NCBI GenBank assembly: GCA_008973525.1
Contig: WACJ01000124.1
Coordinates: 1,922,001 to 1,986,000 of the forward strand
From: Stenopsyche tienmushanensis
Taxonomy: Eukaryota > Arthropoda > Insecta > Trichoptera > Stenopsychidae
Direction: 5' to 3'
Length of the DNA: 64,000 nt
Shown here: positions 1 to 12,769 of the stretch, piece after piece
Numbering within the stretch: the first letter of the stretch is position 1
Layout of the letters: each line of letters opens with the position of its first letter
Program-made: the position numbers and the translations under genes
The notes under the pieces: generated by a model
What the model saw: the letters and a program-made list of their open reading frames with translations, nothing else
Databases searched by the model: none
Told to the model about the DNA's origin: nothing

Positions 1-55
1 ATTGTTATGAATAATTTTCATGATTAACTGTCATGTCACCTCCCTATCATTTCAG

Positions 56-3000
56 GAGTTATATCAACAGCAAAAACTACTCTTCAATATAGTCCTAATG
101 AAAAATATCTGTTGCCTTTTAAGGCTAATATGAAAGTAAATATTCTTGCTAAACCGCCAGATCCAGCACAAAAATATTGGGGCGTTGATATAAATGGCGT
201 TGTTGGGTTTGTATCAAAAGATTTTTTAAAAGAAGGAAGTATTATGAATCGTCCAAAAATCATTGTGCCTGGAAAGAATTTTTTACTTATGAAAAGAGAT
301 TTAAAAAATGGACCTAACACTAGAAAAATCAATAAACAGAAGTTTGAAGAAATCCCCTTGACATTTGATGGAGACGATATAAAAAATCAAAGCAATGAAA
401 ATCTATCCCCAGATATAAATTTAAGTGAGCCCAGTGACCCACAAATTTTACAAAATAATGAATATGAATCAAACTCTTCTCAGATTCAAGATAAAACTGA
501 TGAATTAATACAAAACAATATCATAAATGCTGAGCTCAACAATCAACCTAGTATAGACCTTGAAAAAATGACAAATTCTTTACCCGTAGATAGTTTTAAT
601 AACGATAATAAGCAATTGTCTCAAGACTCTGAGCAAGAAATTACTATGGAGACTTTAATAGAAAAAAATCTGATTGTAAATAATGACGGTAGTCCAGTAG
701 TGAATATAGAAGAAATTATAAATGAGGTTCCTGTAAACCCAAATGTTGATACCCAATCTATAAATGTTGAAACTCCTCCTACAACTACTCCACTGGATAC
801 TGAGAATGATTCGAATATATTAAATGATACAATTTTTCATCAAAATTTAACTCAAGATAATCAAAATGAAATTAATTCAAAAACTGTTGAAAACGATCTA
901 CAATATAACTTGACAGAATCAGTCACTGCACAAATTATACCTGAATTTCCTGTTGCTAATGATGAACAAAACATTATCAAAAATAATGCCGAATCTTTTT
1001 CCACTCCATCAATTAATAATATTGATGCAAGTAAACCTTTAAATTTAGTCCATCAAGAACCTGAAATTCCTAAAATTGAACCAGTCAACAATGACATAAA
1101 AGAAAGTGAAACTTTAGATTTTGATTTACAAAATAACAGTACTGAATTATATAATCAAAGTGAAATGACTACAGGTACAGTTATAAATGAAATTCCCCTT
1201 TTGCAACAAAACAATATACCTGAATCAGTTCCAATGGAAGTCGTATCCGAACCTCATATTACAGTAACACAATCAAGTCTTTATACTTCTGATTTGTCAG
1301 CTGCTGTCCCTGATTTAAATGATGTAGATCCCACTGAACATCCGATTACAGTTCCACCTACACAGGAGAGTATGCAAGAAGCACAATTTTCAGAAAATGC
1401 ATCCCAACCGGATATAACAACTGAATTTTTAGATGCACATGAAACAAATGATTCAGCATTTATTAAGGAAATTGAGGGGGATCAAATGAATGAACAAAAA
1501 TCAAATGATTATATAAAAAGCATACTTGAAGAATCTCTCCCAACAGAATTCGATTGGCACAATGATTTCAATTCCACAGAAATTGAAACATCATCGAACG
1601 ATTCTTCAGAAAATGAATTTTTGCAAAATGAAGATTCAAATCAAATGACCAACAATTTAGAATTCAATAATGATGCCACGGAAAGTACGTTTATTCCTGA
1701 AACTAATGAGCTGTCTGCAGAAAATCAAACTTATGTTGAAGATTTTAATTATTCAGATACTGAAGTGCATAAAATAGAAGAAGAAAAGCCTAAAAACGAA
1801 CAACATACAGGAGTACCTCACATAACAAAATTACCTTTGTTTCATAATCATAAACCATTAGATTCATTATTGTCTAACACTAAAAAATTAATGGATTCCA
1901 ATAAGCATATTGATACGGAAAAGACACCCGATCTTGAAAATGATTCAAATACCGGGAACGAATTCAATACTATTTCATCCGATGAAATATTGAATGCGCC
2001 TGATAGTTTAAATGATTTTTTCAATCAAGATTTACTCAACGGCGATATAGATTCTAGTATACCATCAAATCCCATTGAGGATAATAGCCTCCCTCTTGTT
2101 CCCAATATAAGCGACGAAAAATCATTTTTCTCTGAGCCATTCATTGTATTTGGTAAATTATTCGAGAGCGTGTCTAGTATGTTGAAATTTAATAACTTTG
2201 GAAATGTCGTGGATAATACAAACCAAAATGTTCTCAATTCTGACAAATTAGAACCGAATGAACTTAACAACGAAAATTTTGAAAAGTCAGATGCATCAAG
2301 TGATTTTCTCTCTACGATATTCACAGGTTCGTTAATCAAACCATTTATATTTATAACCTTTTAATAACTCGAATGTAAATTTTCACTAAAACGTCATTAA
2401 GAATAAATACAGACAGTGCAAAGATTTGGTGTATGTATGTGTAATTTCCTAGGTGGAGGTAAGCTTTTCTTCATAATAATGCATACATTGTGCTCATGTA
2501 AAGCTAGCACTGTCTGTGCTTATATATTTTCAAATTTACTTCTTCGTTGCTTTATGGTGTGCTTCCGCATTGCTTTAAATCACTAGATCTTAGCACCACT
2601 TATAATATTAATTACATTTGTGCCAGTTTTAATAACAATTCTTAGACTTTCTCAAAGGTTAAACATAATATTTTTTATGTAGTCTGCGTGAATTGAATTA
2701 CTTTTATAATACCAATACTCGTGGTTTTTTGACCTCGTCTTATCTCTCTCCGTTGTTAATATAAGCAAACAAGTAAATACTTTATACTGAACAACAGTCA
2801 CAAATGATTAGATTAACCATTGAAAAATTGCCACCTATATTTTTCAAAAAAAATTGTGAAAGTTACCTACAAATCATAATCTGAAATGTTTTACTTGACT
2901 TGAATATGCATAAAAATTAACTATTAGGTCCATATGGTTAGTGAGCTATAAAATGTGACTGAACAACAATTTAAGTGTCACTTTCACAATGCAGTAAATT

Positions 3001-6000
3001 ATACCACTCGAGCTGTATTTTAGTATACGGAATCAGTATTTATAAAAAACGTTTTTAAATTTCACAGTTATGACCTTTGATTTAAGCGTTTGACTTTAAA
3101 AAATAGCACTAATTTAAAACATGTTTACATTAGCTTTACTTTCATAAATAATGCATTCAGTTTATTATCATATTTATTTATTAAAATGAATTAATTGAAT
3201 ATATGTAAAATTACAGAATCGCAGCAATGTAACATTGGAGAAAAAAATGTTAGTGGATTATTAGATGTGTCCTCTGATCTAATATTTTGGCTTATAATAT
3301 CTGCCGTTAGCGTATTGATGTTTACTCTTGGATATTATTACCTTGAGAATAGAAAACAAGATGGAAAATTATTAGCTATGGTTAATACCCTTCAAAAAGA
3401 GCTGCTTTGTTCATCGAAGGTTCTTATTTTTAGTATCTAATGCTGTTCTAAGATTTTATTTTGAACTCTTAGTAAATTTATCTTTTATAGGAATGTATAT
3501 TATTAAAAGAAGAGCTCACGGTAACAAAAGAGAAGCTCTTTGGTATAGAAGACAGTTCTTTTGGCACTGATGAAATGGTAGCATGTCTAAAAAAAGAATT
3601 GGCTGAATCGGAACAAACCATATCAGATCTTCAGGATAAGCTTACCATAGCCGAAGAAGAATTAGCCAATTCTACAGAAGCCGCTTTTGAATTGCAATCG
3701 ATTTTAGATGAACAATTAACATCAAAAGATTCAAATACTTCGTCTCTTGGTTTCACCATTACAAAATTACAATCGCAACTTGATGATCAACAAAGTAAGT
3801 GATATTTATAAAACATACTGTAGCGAAATTATTACATCAATACTATTTTCTGGTCTCATTCGTTCTAGCTACAATGAATTTAACTAAAGCACAACTAGCT
3901 GCTAAAACTGAAGAAAATGAAATGCTGGTGTTGAAGGCCGCCAATCTCAATAGTAAATTAACTTCACTGGAAAAATCTCTAGTCCAATGTCAAGAATTAT
4001 TAACACAAAATACAGAAGAAAGTCAAAGTAAAGCACGCCAAACTGCAGAACAGTTGTCGAGCTTAGAAAAGACCTTGCTCCAAAATGAAGAACAGAAAAA
4101 TACAGAAATCAATGAACTTCGCTCACAAATACGAACATGTAAAGACGAGTTGAAAAACACTAATGCTCAATTAATGGCTCGTATGCAAGAAGTTCTATCA
4201 CTTCAAGTAAATATAATGCATTATTTTGATGACGATTTTTAAATTCACCAAGTCGATTTGTTACTATATCAAAAACATTGTTATTCTCAGGACAACATGA
4301 AGTCGCTTAAACTGGACGAAAATAATATCACTGCTTTGCTGGACGTCAGTCATACCAAAGCAGAATTGACTCAAATATCTTCAGAAAAGACTATTCTTTC
4401 TGAAAAATTAGAGGTGCGCTTCAAAAATCAAATATTCATTCAAAATTTTTTTTTTTTGATATTATATTAACATTTTTATAATTTTGACATCAGGAAAATA
4501 ATTTATTAATAGCTGAATTAACAGCAAAATTAAATGCAAAGAATACAGCCATATCTGAAATGACTTTCCAAGTAGAAAATGCTGAACAAAATGCACTCGA
4601 AGCTACAACACGTCTGGAAGTACTTACGAATTACTTTAAACAAAAAGAAGCAGATTTACTCAAGTAACATTATTTTTATTAACTGCTTGCATATGTAATT
4701 AGTTCCTAACCGTAACCAAAGGTGTTTATTTAAAAATTGCAATAAAAATAGATTTTTAATATGGGTAATTAAAAATTTATATAAATAATCTTATTTTAGT
4801 ATTAAAAAAAAACAAATTTTGCAAATCATGCATATCTTTAAACATTTAGTGAATATTATTGAAAATATATAACTATTTATAAATTTCGTCAATTATTCTA
4901 ATTAAGGGAACTCAATACAAAAGAATTATTGTGGATATCTCAGCGAGGAGAAGCAATGTCTACAATTGAAAAGATAGAAAGTGTTCAAAAAGAAATTCAA
5001 CAATATAAGTGAGTATATATCCTTTTATTTACTAAATAAAAACTACTATTTAAATTTGATATTCTCTCTTGTGTTATTTATCAGAGAAACTTCCGAGAGT
5101 ATGAAGCGTGAATTAGCAGAACAAGAAGCAGCTTGGCGTGTCCGCGTTGCCGCATTAGAACAACGAGCTCACGAGCATTGGCTTGCTCGTAGAGCAGCCG
5201 AACGAGCCGCTGAAGCTTCATCCCGAGAAGCTCAAACGTTACGACAGCGACTCGCTCTTCCGTCACCAGATAAACGTAAGCGTATATACCAAGAGTTGGT
5301 AGGAAAAATTGAAGGTTATCTAAACACATGTGAATAATGTAATAGTTAATGACAGTCTGGCAACTGAGTGCTGTTGGGTTTGGGAGGGGAGGGGTCATAA
5401 TTAAGTATTTTTTTTAAATTTCCTATAAATGATTAAAATAAACAATCATTTATAAATCTTGTTAAGGCAACGTGTTAACAACATCTATTTGGTCTGGCAT
5501 TTTTATAAACATAAACTATTATAAGGTGTTAAAAATAATTTATTCCAATATTTTAAAATTACATCATTTTCTGGTTAGCTTCAGCAAGTTTCTAGTGTCA
5601 TCCTACCGGGATAAAGTTCAGTGGATGATATTCTGCGTGGCTAGTCTGGGGTAACCTGGAACAGACCGTACAGCAGTGCAAGATAGTATAGAATATAATC
5701 CATGGATGCCGTCAGCCGCTGTCTGTCACATGTTCAAAGTTCAAAGTCCAGAAACACACCAGAACACAACTTTTAAATTATTCACATATGTTAGATGACC
5801 TTCAATTTATGCTGCCAGCTCTCAGTATATTAATAAAGTTAAAAGAATACATTTTAAATTATTTATTTTCTTTTGAATAGGTGTGGTTTCTCCATTGACT
5901 ACTGGGGAGGCAATTCAAGAACAACCATTTATATCTCCACTAGGTGCTCTTGGTCAAATGCTACCTCCACATCCATTAGGTTTTCTTCCTCCGCCTCTAG

Positions 6001-6697
6001 GTGGACCAATGATGCTTCCACCGCCATTGCCTCCACTACCACCACATCGACCTCCGCCACTTGGTCGTTTAAGTAGTCCGCCACCTTTACAATCAATGCG
6101 ACAAGACAGATATTCCCCAGATTCTAGGTCAGTAGTTCTAAGTAGGATGAGACATTTGGAGTAGTAGTATGATTGCAAGACAAGAAAATCATGAAATAGT
6201 ATTTGTACATTTTAATATAACTTTTAGGTATAGTCCAGAAAGAACATTCAGTCCGCAACGCAGAGGGAGATCACCATTTTCAAATCCAGACCCTCGTAGG
6301 CGAGGCTATAATAATGACGTTAGAAGATATGACAACAGGTTATTTTATATTTAATTTCAATACTAGCTTATTTTATTGTGTGTATTACACCAATTAATTG
6401 CTATTTTAAATTGAATGCAATTTTAAAATGTTTTGATATTACGCAGGTATTATGACAGTGATGAAGATAGAAGGTCGCGTCGGTATGAAACTGAGACTGA
6501 TTTTAGCCCTGTAAATACTCTCCCACCTTCACCAATTCCAAATCCTCGCAATCACAAAGGTGAGTTTCAAATACGTTCATATGATTTATTTTCAAGAAAT
6601 AAACATAAGTTTAATCCATTGTATTTCATCAGGTATTAGTTCCGGTTCTGGTCAATCATCTGAGTCATTAGAACGATTTGTGCCACAAATGAAGTGA
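56..6697 (+). CDS. Tango1: Transport and Golgi organization protein 1 (Tango1/MIA3), 5' end outside window, 12 exons
   Basis: ER exit-site transmembrane organiser that packages bulky cargo such as collagen and recruits COPII coat. Exons read by GT/AG sites with matching phase: 56-2326, 3217-3419, 3491-3794, 3869-4206, 4291-4413, 4494-4663, 4907-5008, 5085-5275, 5881-6127, 6228-6338, 6447-6559, 6633-6697, giving 1411 visible residues. Order: the MIA/SH3-type domain fills about the first 60 residues (YWGVDINGVVGFVSKDF is the signature). A long Asn/Glu/Asp/Ser-rich luminal region runs to about 756. A membrane segment lies at about 778-800 (LIFWLIISAVSVLMF), then coiled coils rich in Glu/Lys/Leu to about 1180, then a proline-rich tail (PPPLPPLPPHRPPPL) of the Sec23-binding kind. 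The signal peptide and start of the SH3 domain lie upstream of the window. An apparent ORF start at 112 is not the real start, because the frame is open back to the acceptor at 54-55. Identity is from family recognition; the splice map is my own reading. Confidence 0.9.
2327..3216 (+). other. Tango1 intron between luminal and membrane exons
   Basis: An 890-bp AT-rich intron separates the large luminal exon from the membrane-segment exon. Donor (ACAG then GTTCGT) and acceptor (TTACAG) keep phase 1. Inside it, at 2451-2464, an AG, six bases (GTGGAG) and a strong GTAAGC donor could mark a frame-neutral microexon. No transposon was recognised. Confidence 0.6.
5276..5880 (+). other. Tango1 intron before the proline-rich exon, with possible repeat
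   Basis: A 605-bp intron, much longer than its neighbours (about 70-110 bp). It carries a G-rich block at about 5352-5398 that resembles 30890-30936 in a bchs intron, and a less AT-rich stretch at 5600-5770 that looks unlike the flanks. Probably inserted repeat material, but no ends could be defined. Confidence 0.4.
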
Positions 6698-6850
6698 ACC
6701 TCTACATGCCTGTATTATTTATTACATTTATATTGTTATACAACTACTTCTTACATTATGAATTTAAAATACAGTTTTCCATTGCAATCAAATTCTGTTT
6801 TATACTTCTTATCGCTTTTTAATAAATGTAAAAATTATGAGCCAATTTTG
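6698..6850 (+). other. Tango1 3' UTR with poly(A) signal
   Basis: The stop TGA ends at 6697. An AATAAA hexamer at 6821-6826 follows about 120 bp of AT-rich sequence, consistent with cleavage and polyadenylation shortly after. No other gene lies close downstream on this strand. Confidence 0.6.
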
Positions 6851-8340
6851 TGATATTGTAAAAATTAAATGAGCATTTAATGTTCAGACATTTAGTATTT
6901 ATTATTCTTTTTTTTACATTAGTATAGATTACAAATTTTAATATACTATTATGTGCCTATAACTAGTAACATGTTTATATTGTCTGCAAAAAGTTTTGAA
7001 ATATTCTCAATGGTTACTTTGGTTGACCGAGATGACTAAACAATGGTTTAAAATCAACATATACGATATTTTCGTAAAACATATATTATTCAGCTTCAAG
7101 GCCCGCTGTCTTTAAAACGTGCATAAATGGTTGAATATGTAACGCACAAATTTCTCAACATTTATCTAACTCTTTTGTACATTTTCTCGTAACAGCTACT
7201 TTGTGATACCTACTGAAGCAACAAAATACAGCATTCATTATTTTTTAACATACCGAGACACTGCTATATATAAGAAACAAATTACATAAAGAGTATATAT
7301 TTATAAATAATGTATAATATCAATCAAATTCGAAATGCATTCAATGACACTTTAAATAATAGCTCCTGTTTTCGTTAGTAATTTGAGATCTTCAAATTTA
7401 ATGCGTGAAGATAATAATTTTAATTATTTTGGAATATTCTTTTAAAATAAAATTTTCATATCACATTTTTTATTTCAATAATTTAAAATGCTGTTTTTTA
7501 AAATTATTTACTTTATATTAACATAATTTGATTTTGAAGCTTGGAAAGAGATTTAATAACATTTAAGCTTAAAAACCATTAAAATAAGGATATCACACTT
7601 GGACATATATTTTTTTCATTGAGATATTAAAGCGCATGATCTTTCCGGCCATAAATTTGAATTCGTTACTATACACAGTACCATGTTTTGATAAACTAAC
7701 TTAGCCATGAGAGATAAAGCACAAAATAATTCTCGTTTGTATTATAAGGTGTATATTTGGCAATTTTTTGTTTTCAAGATTAATGATAAACTAGAATTAA
7801 AAAATAAATAATAATCCAAAAATAATACATCTTTAATCACTACGCATTTGTACTACAAAATTTGATAAAAATCATATGGATTTTAATGGACTGAATATAT
7901 ATTCTTTTTTCAATGCAAAGTATTTAAAAAAAAAAACGACAATTTTCATCATTTTATAACATAAAATATTCAACATTTCACTGTTTTTATGTTTAGTAAT
8001 AAGACTACATTGTTAATAAATCATAGGCTTTTGCCTTGGATATGAGTCTTTGTCAATACTATAAAATTTCAGGGTTCGATTAAACTCTGTTCAATCAGAC
8101 CTTTATCAATTTTGGAAACGAATATTCCCAACGAATCCGAATTTAGTTCTAAAATTAAAATACTACTTCTTTAAACATAAAAAAACCATCGAAACAATAT
8201 TACACTACACAGAAATAGTATATGTCAGTAATTCTCAATTTAGGTATTTCCAAAATTATAAATATGCATTTGTAAAAATTCCTTTTTTTGGTCATTGGAA
8301 TTTGTAACTGTCTACTTGAAAGGTATACCGAAAGGGTTGT
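6850..8340. other. AT-rich intergenic stretch, nothing recognised
   Basis: Both strands are dense in stops and low in complexity. I saw no coding frame, RNA gene or transposon end. Confidence 0.5.
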
Positions 8341-8469
8341 TTTAGGGGCTCGCACGGCACGTTAGCCAAGCTTCCCAACCAACAGTTACACTTGCTGCGT
8401 GCACGCGCGAACATATTTTGCTAATACCGAAATTATTACCGATTTTTAGTAATACTAACCCTTCCAAAA

Positions 8470-9265
8470 ATGCCTAAACTTACTAAAAGCCCGTTGATAC
8501 TGAGTTTGAATCTAGCGAAGATGAGGACTATATGAATGAAATAAATAGTGAATTTGAATTATTTATTGACAGTGAAAATGAAGACTTTCTTGTGCAGTGA
8601 AACCATCAAATCTACCTTTGTTATCGAGCTCAGATTCTAGTGTAGAAATAAATAAAAATAGATAACCTAGAATTTATAGAATCATTAGTAGCAGTGATGA
8701 CGATTCCGAATCTCCATCAAAAGTATTATCAATACCAGCCCACGACTATGGAAAAATGTTACTCTCAATGACAATTATCGTCCAGATATTCTTCGGCTAC
8801 GGTTACCTGAAGACCACAATCATTAAAACTAACACGTAATGAGGTCTAATATAAGCGGGCGGAGAAGGAATGCTCAACCCATTAGAACAACGGAAGAAAT
8901 TCAAAAGCCATCGGTCGTGCTAAAATACGATAAAAGCATGGAAGGCGTCGACATTGCGGATCAGTATGCATCGTCCTATTGCTTCATGCGAAAAACACTA
9001 AAATGGTGGAGGATGCTTTTGTTTTGGGGGATGGAAAAATCCATTATAAATTCAGCGTGCATCTCAAGAAGCAAGGAAACCAATGGCCCATAAAAAAATC
9101 CGAGAATAATTATTATTGAGTTTGATTGAAGATTTTCGGCCTACGACTAATAAGCCGAGACGAGTCTCCATCAGAAAGAACTTTCAAGCATCGGTCAGTA
9201 ATACCAAAGAGTTGAGAAATACTGATATATACCAACCATCTTTGTCAAATCTGTTATGTAAATAA
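8470..9265 (+). pseudogene. piggyBac-type transposase relic, catalytic core deleted
   Basis: Starts with an ATG and an acidic N-terminus (SSEDEDYMNEINSEFE after a frameshift), as in piggyBac transposases. It then jumps to the C-terminal part at 8839-9265. That part holds the conserved block KYDKSMEGVDIADQYASSY and the following Trp-rich KWWRMLLFWGME, ending at TAA 9263-9265. The middle portion carrying the catalytic aspartates is missing and the reading frame is broken at several points, so the copy is dead. I could not define TTAA-flanked ends. It lies in the gap between two convergent host genes. Family assignment rests on the C-terminal block and is fairly secure. Confidence 0.75.
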
Positions 9266-11560
9266 ATTAAAATTATACTCCAAGATAGTTTTACATTTAA
9301 ACATTTTTACAAATTAATTAAATGTATTGTATCGATTAGATTAAGATTCCTTATTTATTCCTTATTCCTCCAGATTAAAAGTGCATCTTTTTAAAATGGC
9401 AGTAGTATTTGGTTAATAATTGTAAGATTGTTCACCAAAACATGCTTTCAAAACAGCAATACCAAGTGTATATTTCGATTGAAAAAAATGTTTATGGGAT
9501 TTTCACAGAATTGAATCATAAAATGTATGCCAAGTATTAAAATATGTCAATATACATCAAATTTCAATCCGAAAATTGAGATAAAATCAATAAAACTAAA
9601 AACCAACAGCCTCACAAATTCACACATAATGTCATTAAAACTAAGCAGGCATTTTTTAGAAATAGCATCACACATTGATGAGATTGCGCCACAAAAATGA
9701 ATTTAAAGATGTATCCATTTTACAAAATATAAATAAGCAATGAAATTAAGAGAAATTCATTTCAATAAAGTTGTTTCATAACATGACTAATAATGATGAA
9801 TTAGTCTGGACACTGGACAATTTTACAATTCATATTGAAAATAATATGGCTAATTTTACATAAATATATAATCATAAAAATACTGTTTTAGTATATATTG
9901 TTTTTTATATATATATATATATATAAATAAAATAGTGCAATAAATGCATTTTAGCACTCGTGATATTGATATCAATATCTTAAATATGTATAACAGTGTT
10001 TCGCTTTACATTAAAGACACTGCATATGTCTTTGCAAAATATAATTTAACTTGTACACTTCATAAAACATGATTGTGTTCCGGGATGAAATTAAAAGGAA
10101 CATAATGCATTCATGACATGTTTATGTTAACAAGCAATAATTGATATACACGTTAATATTAAAATATTTAAATTATCGATAAAAATAAATAACAATCACT
10201 CTAAAATTTATTAATATTGTCAATTACAACTATAAAAATAAATAAGCCTATATAATATTCATCAAATTTGTTTTTAGCTCAATACGACGACTTTTGTATG
10301 ATAATACGTTATGTATATGAAAATTAATTTATATTTAAAAGAAACGATTAAGGAATGATGGTGTATCTATGTACAAAGGATTCGTAACATATTAGAAAAA
10401 CCGCACTGCATTCACAAATGTAAAAATTCATCAATTTGCATTATGCCGATGAAAAAAGCTAATGTTTAGTTTGTTTATAATGAAATACTTTCAATGCGGA
10501 CAATTTCTGCCAAGGATTTGGTCCCATCGTGTAACGCCACACATATTATTGTACATGCAATTTTCAGGTAATTGTTTAAACAAACATAAAACCAATCAGC
10601 TCTAAATAATCCAGACAGATTAATAACGTAGAATAGTCGCACAAGTAAATGCAGTGAAAATTTATGAATTTAGAACAATCATTTGTATGTATCAAATACT
10701 GTGCCAGGTGCGGATAAAACGACAAATAAAAAACATTTATTTCCAATTAAAAAAATATCAGTGCATAGCTATTTCCCTCTTTTGTATACACATACAAAAA
10801 AATTGTATATATTCTACGATAAAAAAAGGAATTAGTCATTGGAAAAAATCGAAATAGCTTAATATTAAATTAAATAATCAAATCTTAATGTATATACACA
10901 ATATGTATATAGAGAACTGCTGTTTAATTCTTTAATTTTCCTTAAAACAACTACAGATGTTACTTTAACCATCGTAATATTGTTTAGCACTAAAGAAATG
11001 TATTATTATATACAATTTATTCCGACCTAATAATACTGAAGATATATTTGATCTGCATGTAAATAATATATATTTATGGAATTTTATCATAAATCCAAGA
11101 AAAAATAAGCTTAACTATTGCGAAATGAAATAATCTATCTTTTTCAACATTGATTTATATATTTATCACTTTAAATAAGTCTAAAGGGAACAAGCAAATG
11201 AGTTTTTATAAAATAAAAATTGCTTAGAGGGAGTATTATAGATATTGGGTAATTAATTTTTACCGTTCTCAGTAAATCTGAAATAAATATCAGTCTAAAA
11301 AGGGAAGATTAAATAATGAATAAATTAATATCATGCCTACTACAGTAGAAGTTTATCTCAAAAAATCTCCATTTAAAATGTTATGGAATCAAATCCATAA
11401 TCAAAACATGCAAACGGCAAACATATATTTATATAATGGAAAAAATATATGAAGATTTCTACAGTAATCTCCAAAAGGAAATTATTTTGTTCCAGCAAAA
11501 TTTACGTACTAAGACATCTTCTAACATTTCAAAATCAGGCCTAAATAATTATTGTATAGC
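9266..11560. other. AT-rich intergenic stretch with a TA microsatellite
   Basis: No gene or transposon recognised. A (TA)n run sits at about 9906-9925. Short ORFs here (for example around 10654-10857) show only low-complexity, AT-driven translation. Confidence 0.5.
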
Positions 11561-11564
11561 TTAA

Positions 11565-11804
11565 CAGCTTAACAGCCGCGGACTCGTATTTGAGTCTTTG
11601 AAAAACTTCGGTTGCTGTCGTGGATTCTTATATGAATCCTATATCATACGTTCCATTCTATTGAAAAATTATTGGGTTACTAAGAGATCTAAAGTGGTTT
11701 AAGAAACATAGTTAATTTAGTAAAATGACAGTTTATTTGTTTTTTTTGCAAAATCGAAGACCGCCAGGCAAAATTCAATAAAAAAACATGCGGTCGTTAA
11801 GCTG
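11565..11804. mobile_element. 240-bp TTAA-flanked MITE, piggyBac-like, with subterminal palindromes
   Basis: Flanked on both sides by TTAA (11561-11564 and 11805-11808), the target duplication of piggyBac-type elements. The termini are inverted repeats: CAGCTTAACAGCCGC on the left and, reading inward from the right, CAGCTTAACGACCGC, 13 of 15 matching. Just inside the left end are two palindromic blocks, GACTCGTATTTGAGTC (11581-11596, imperfect) and GGATTCTTATATGAATCC (11622-11639). No coding capacity. The layout resembles the larger TTAA element at 58351-59157. Superfamily is inferred from the TTAA duplication. Confidence 0.8.
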
Positions 11805-11808
11805 TTAA

Positions 11809-12767
11809 GTTTAAGTGATGCCTTCATATTTTTATATATAGACATAATTTATAGAACCACATTTTTACTTCGATTAATAGAATTAAAAACAAATTAAATA
11901 AATATGTCTCCTTATAACAATTGAATTAGATTTCATGGAACACTTTATTGATTTATTTACTAGAGAAATGCATTTCTGCACAATAGAATAATAAAATATC
12001 GATTTAACAAAACAACATAAATAAATAAATTTTGATTGATAAATATGAAGGGTTATCCATGGCGACGCTAAGATAAGTTCCCGTTGAAGGATTATTTTAA
12101 GTACGAAAAAAATAAAATTTTAATACATATAAAAAACTAAAATTGGACTAGCCTGCATAAGAAAATTTAATAATTGACATATTTTCAATACTTTCAAATA
12201 AATATTAATTTCTAAACAATCTGATAAATAAATAGAAGTCGTTTTTTCGTTAATACAAACAATATATAATTTAAGGGTAATGATATACCCCTCGTATGTA
12301 TTAAAACATTTAAATAAAAAGGAATCTAATAATTCATAAGCTATGTTCACATACATATTTGTTCGTTATTCAGTTTATATGTATAAATAATACATAAATC
12401 ATGAATAATTAAAAAAACCTAGAAATGTAAAATGTCTTTTGTGGTTCATTATAAAACTACTAATCTTATAATAATTATTTACAAATCCCGATTTATCAAA
12501 ATATTCATTCTGTAAATGGAAATTAGTTCAAATTCATAAGCTATCAAAAATAAAATCGAGTTTGCATAGACAAGAATAACACAACATTTGAGCTAAAAAA
12601 TTGAAAAACCCAATTAAAAAAAGGCATATATTACATATCAGAAAAATTGACATTCAAGTCTTGTATAGCTATAATAAATTGTCTTTTGAGCACGAAATGT
12701 AATACTATTAAGTTTGTCAGAGTATGTAATATACAAGTTGAAATAATCACAAACATTTAATATCATA
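11809..12767. other. AT-rich intergenic stretch, nothing recognised
   Basis: No supported gene. The 78-residue minus-strand frame at 12120-12356 is AT-driven and matches nothing I know. Confidence 0.5.
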
Positions 12768-12769
12768 TA

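Noticed and set aside
84..332. Minus-strand frame opposite Tango1
   Set aside because: A shadow of the SH3 coding exon in another frame, with no family signature.
112..2364. Start of the Tango1 luminal frame at 112 and its stop at 2362-2364
   Set aside because: Position 112 is a TTG inside an open frame that extends back to a splice acceptor at 54-55. The last codons past 2326 are intron read-through, since splicing to 3217 keeps phase.
8089..8110. Possible tRNA B-box (GGTTCGATTAA)
   Set aside because: No A-box or acceptor stem pairing at the right distance, so it is not a tRNA gene.
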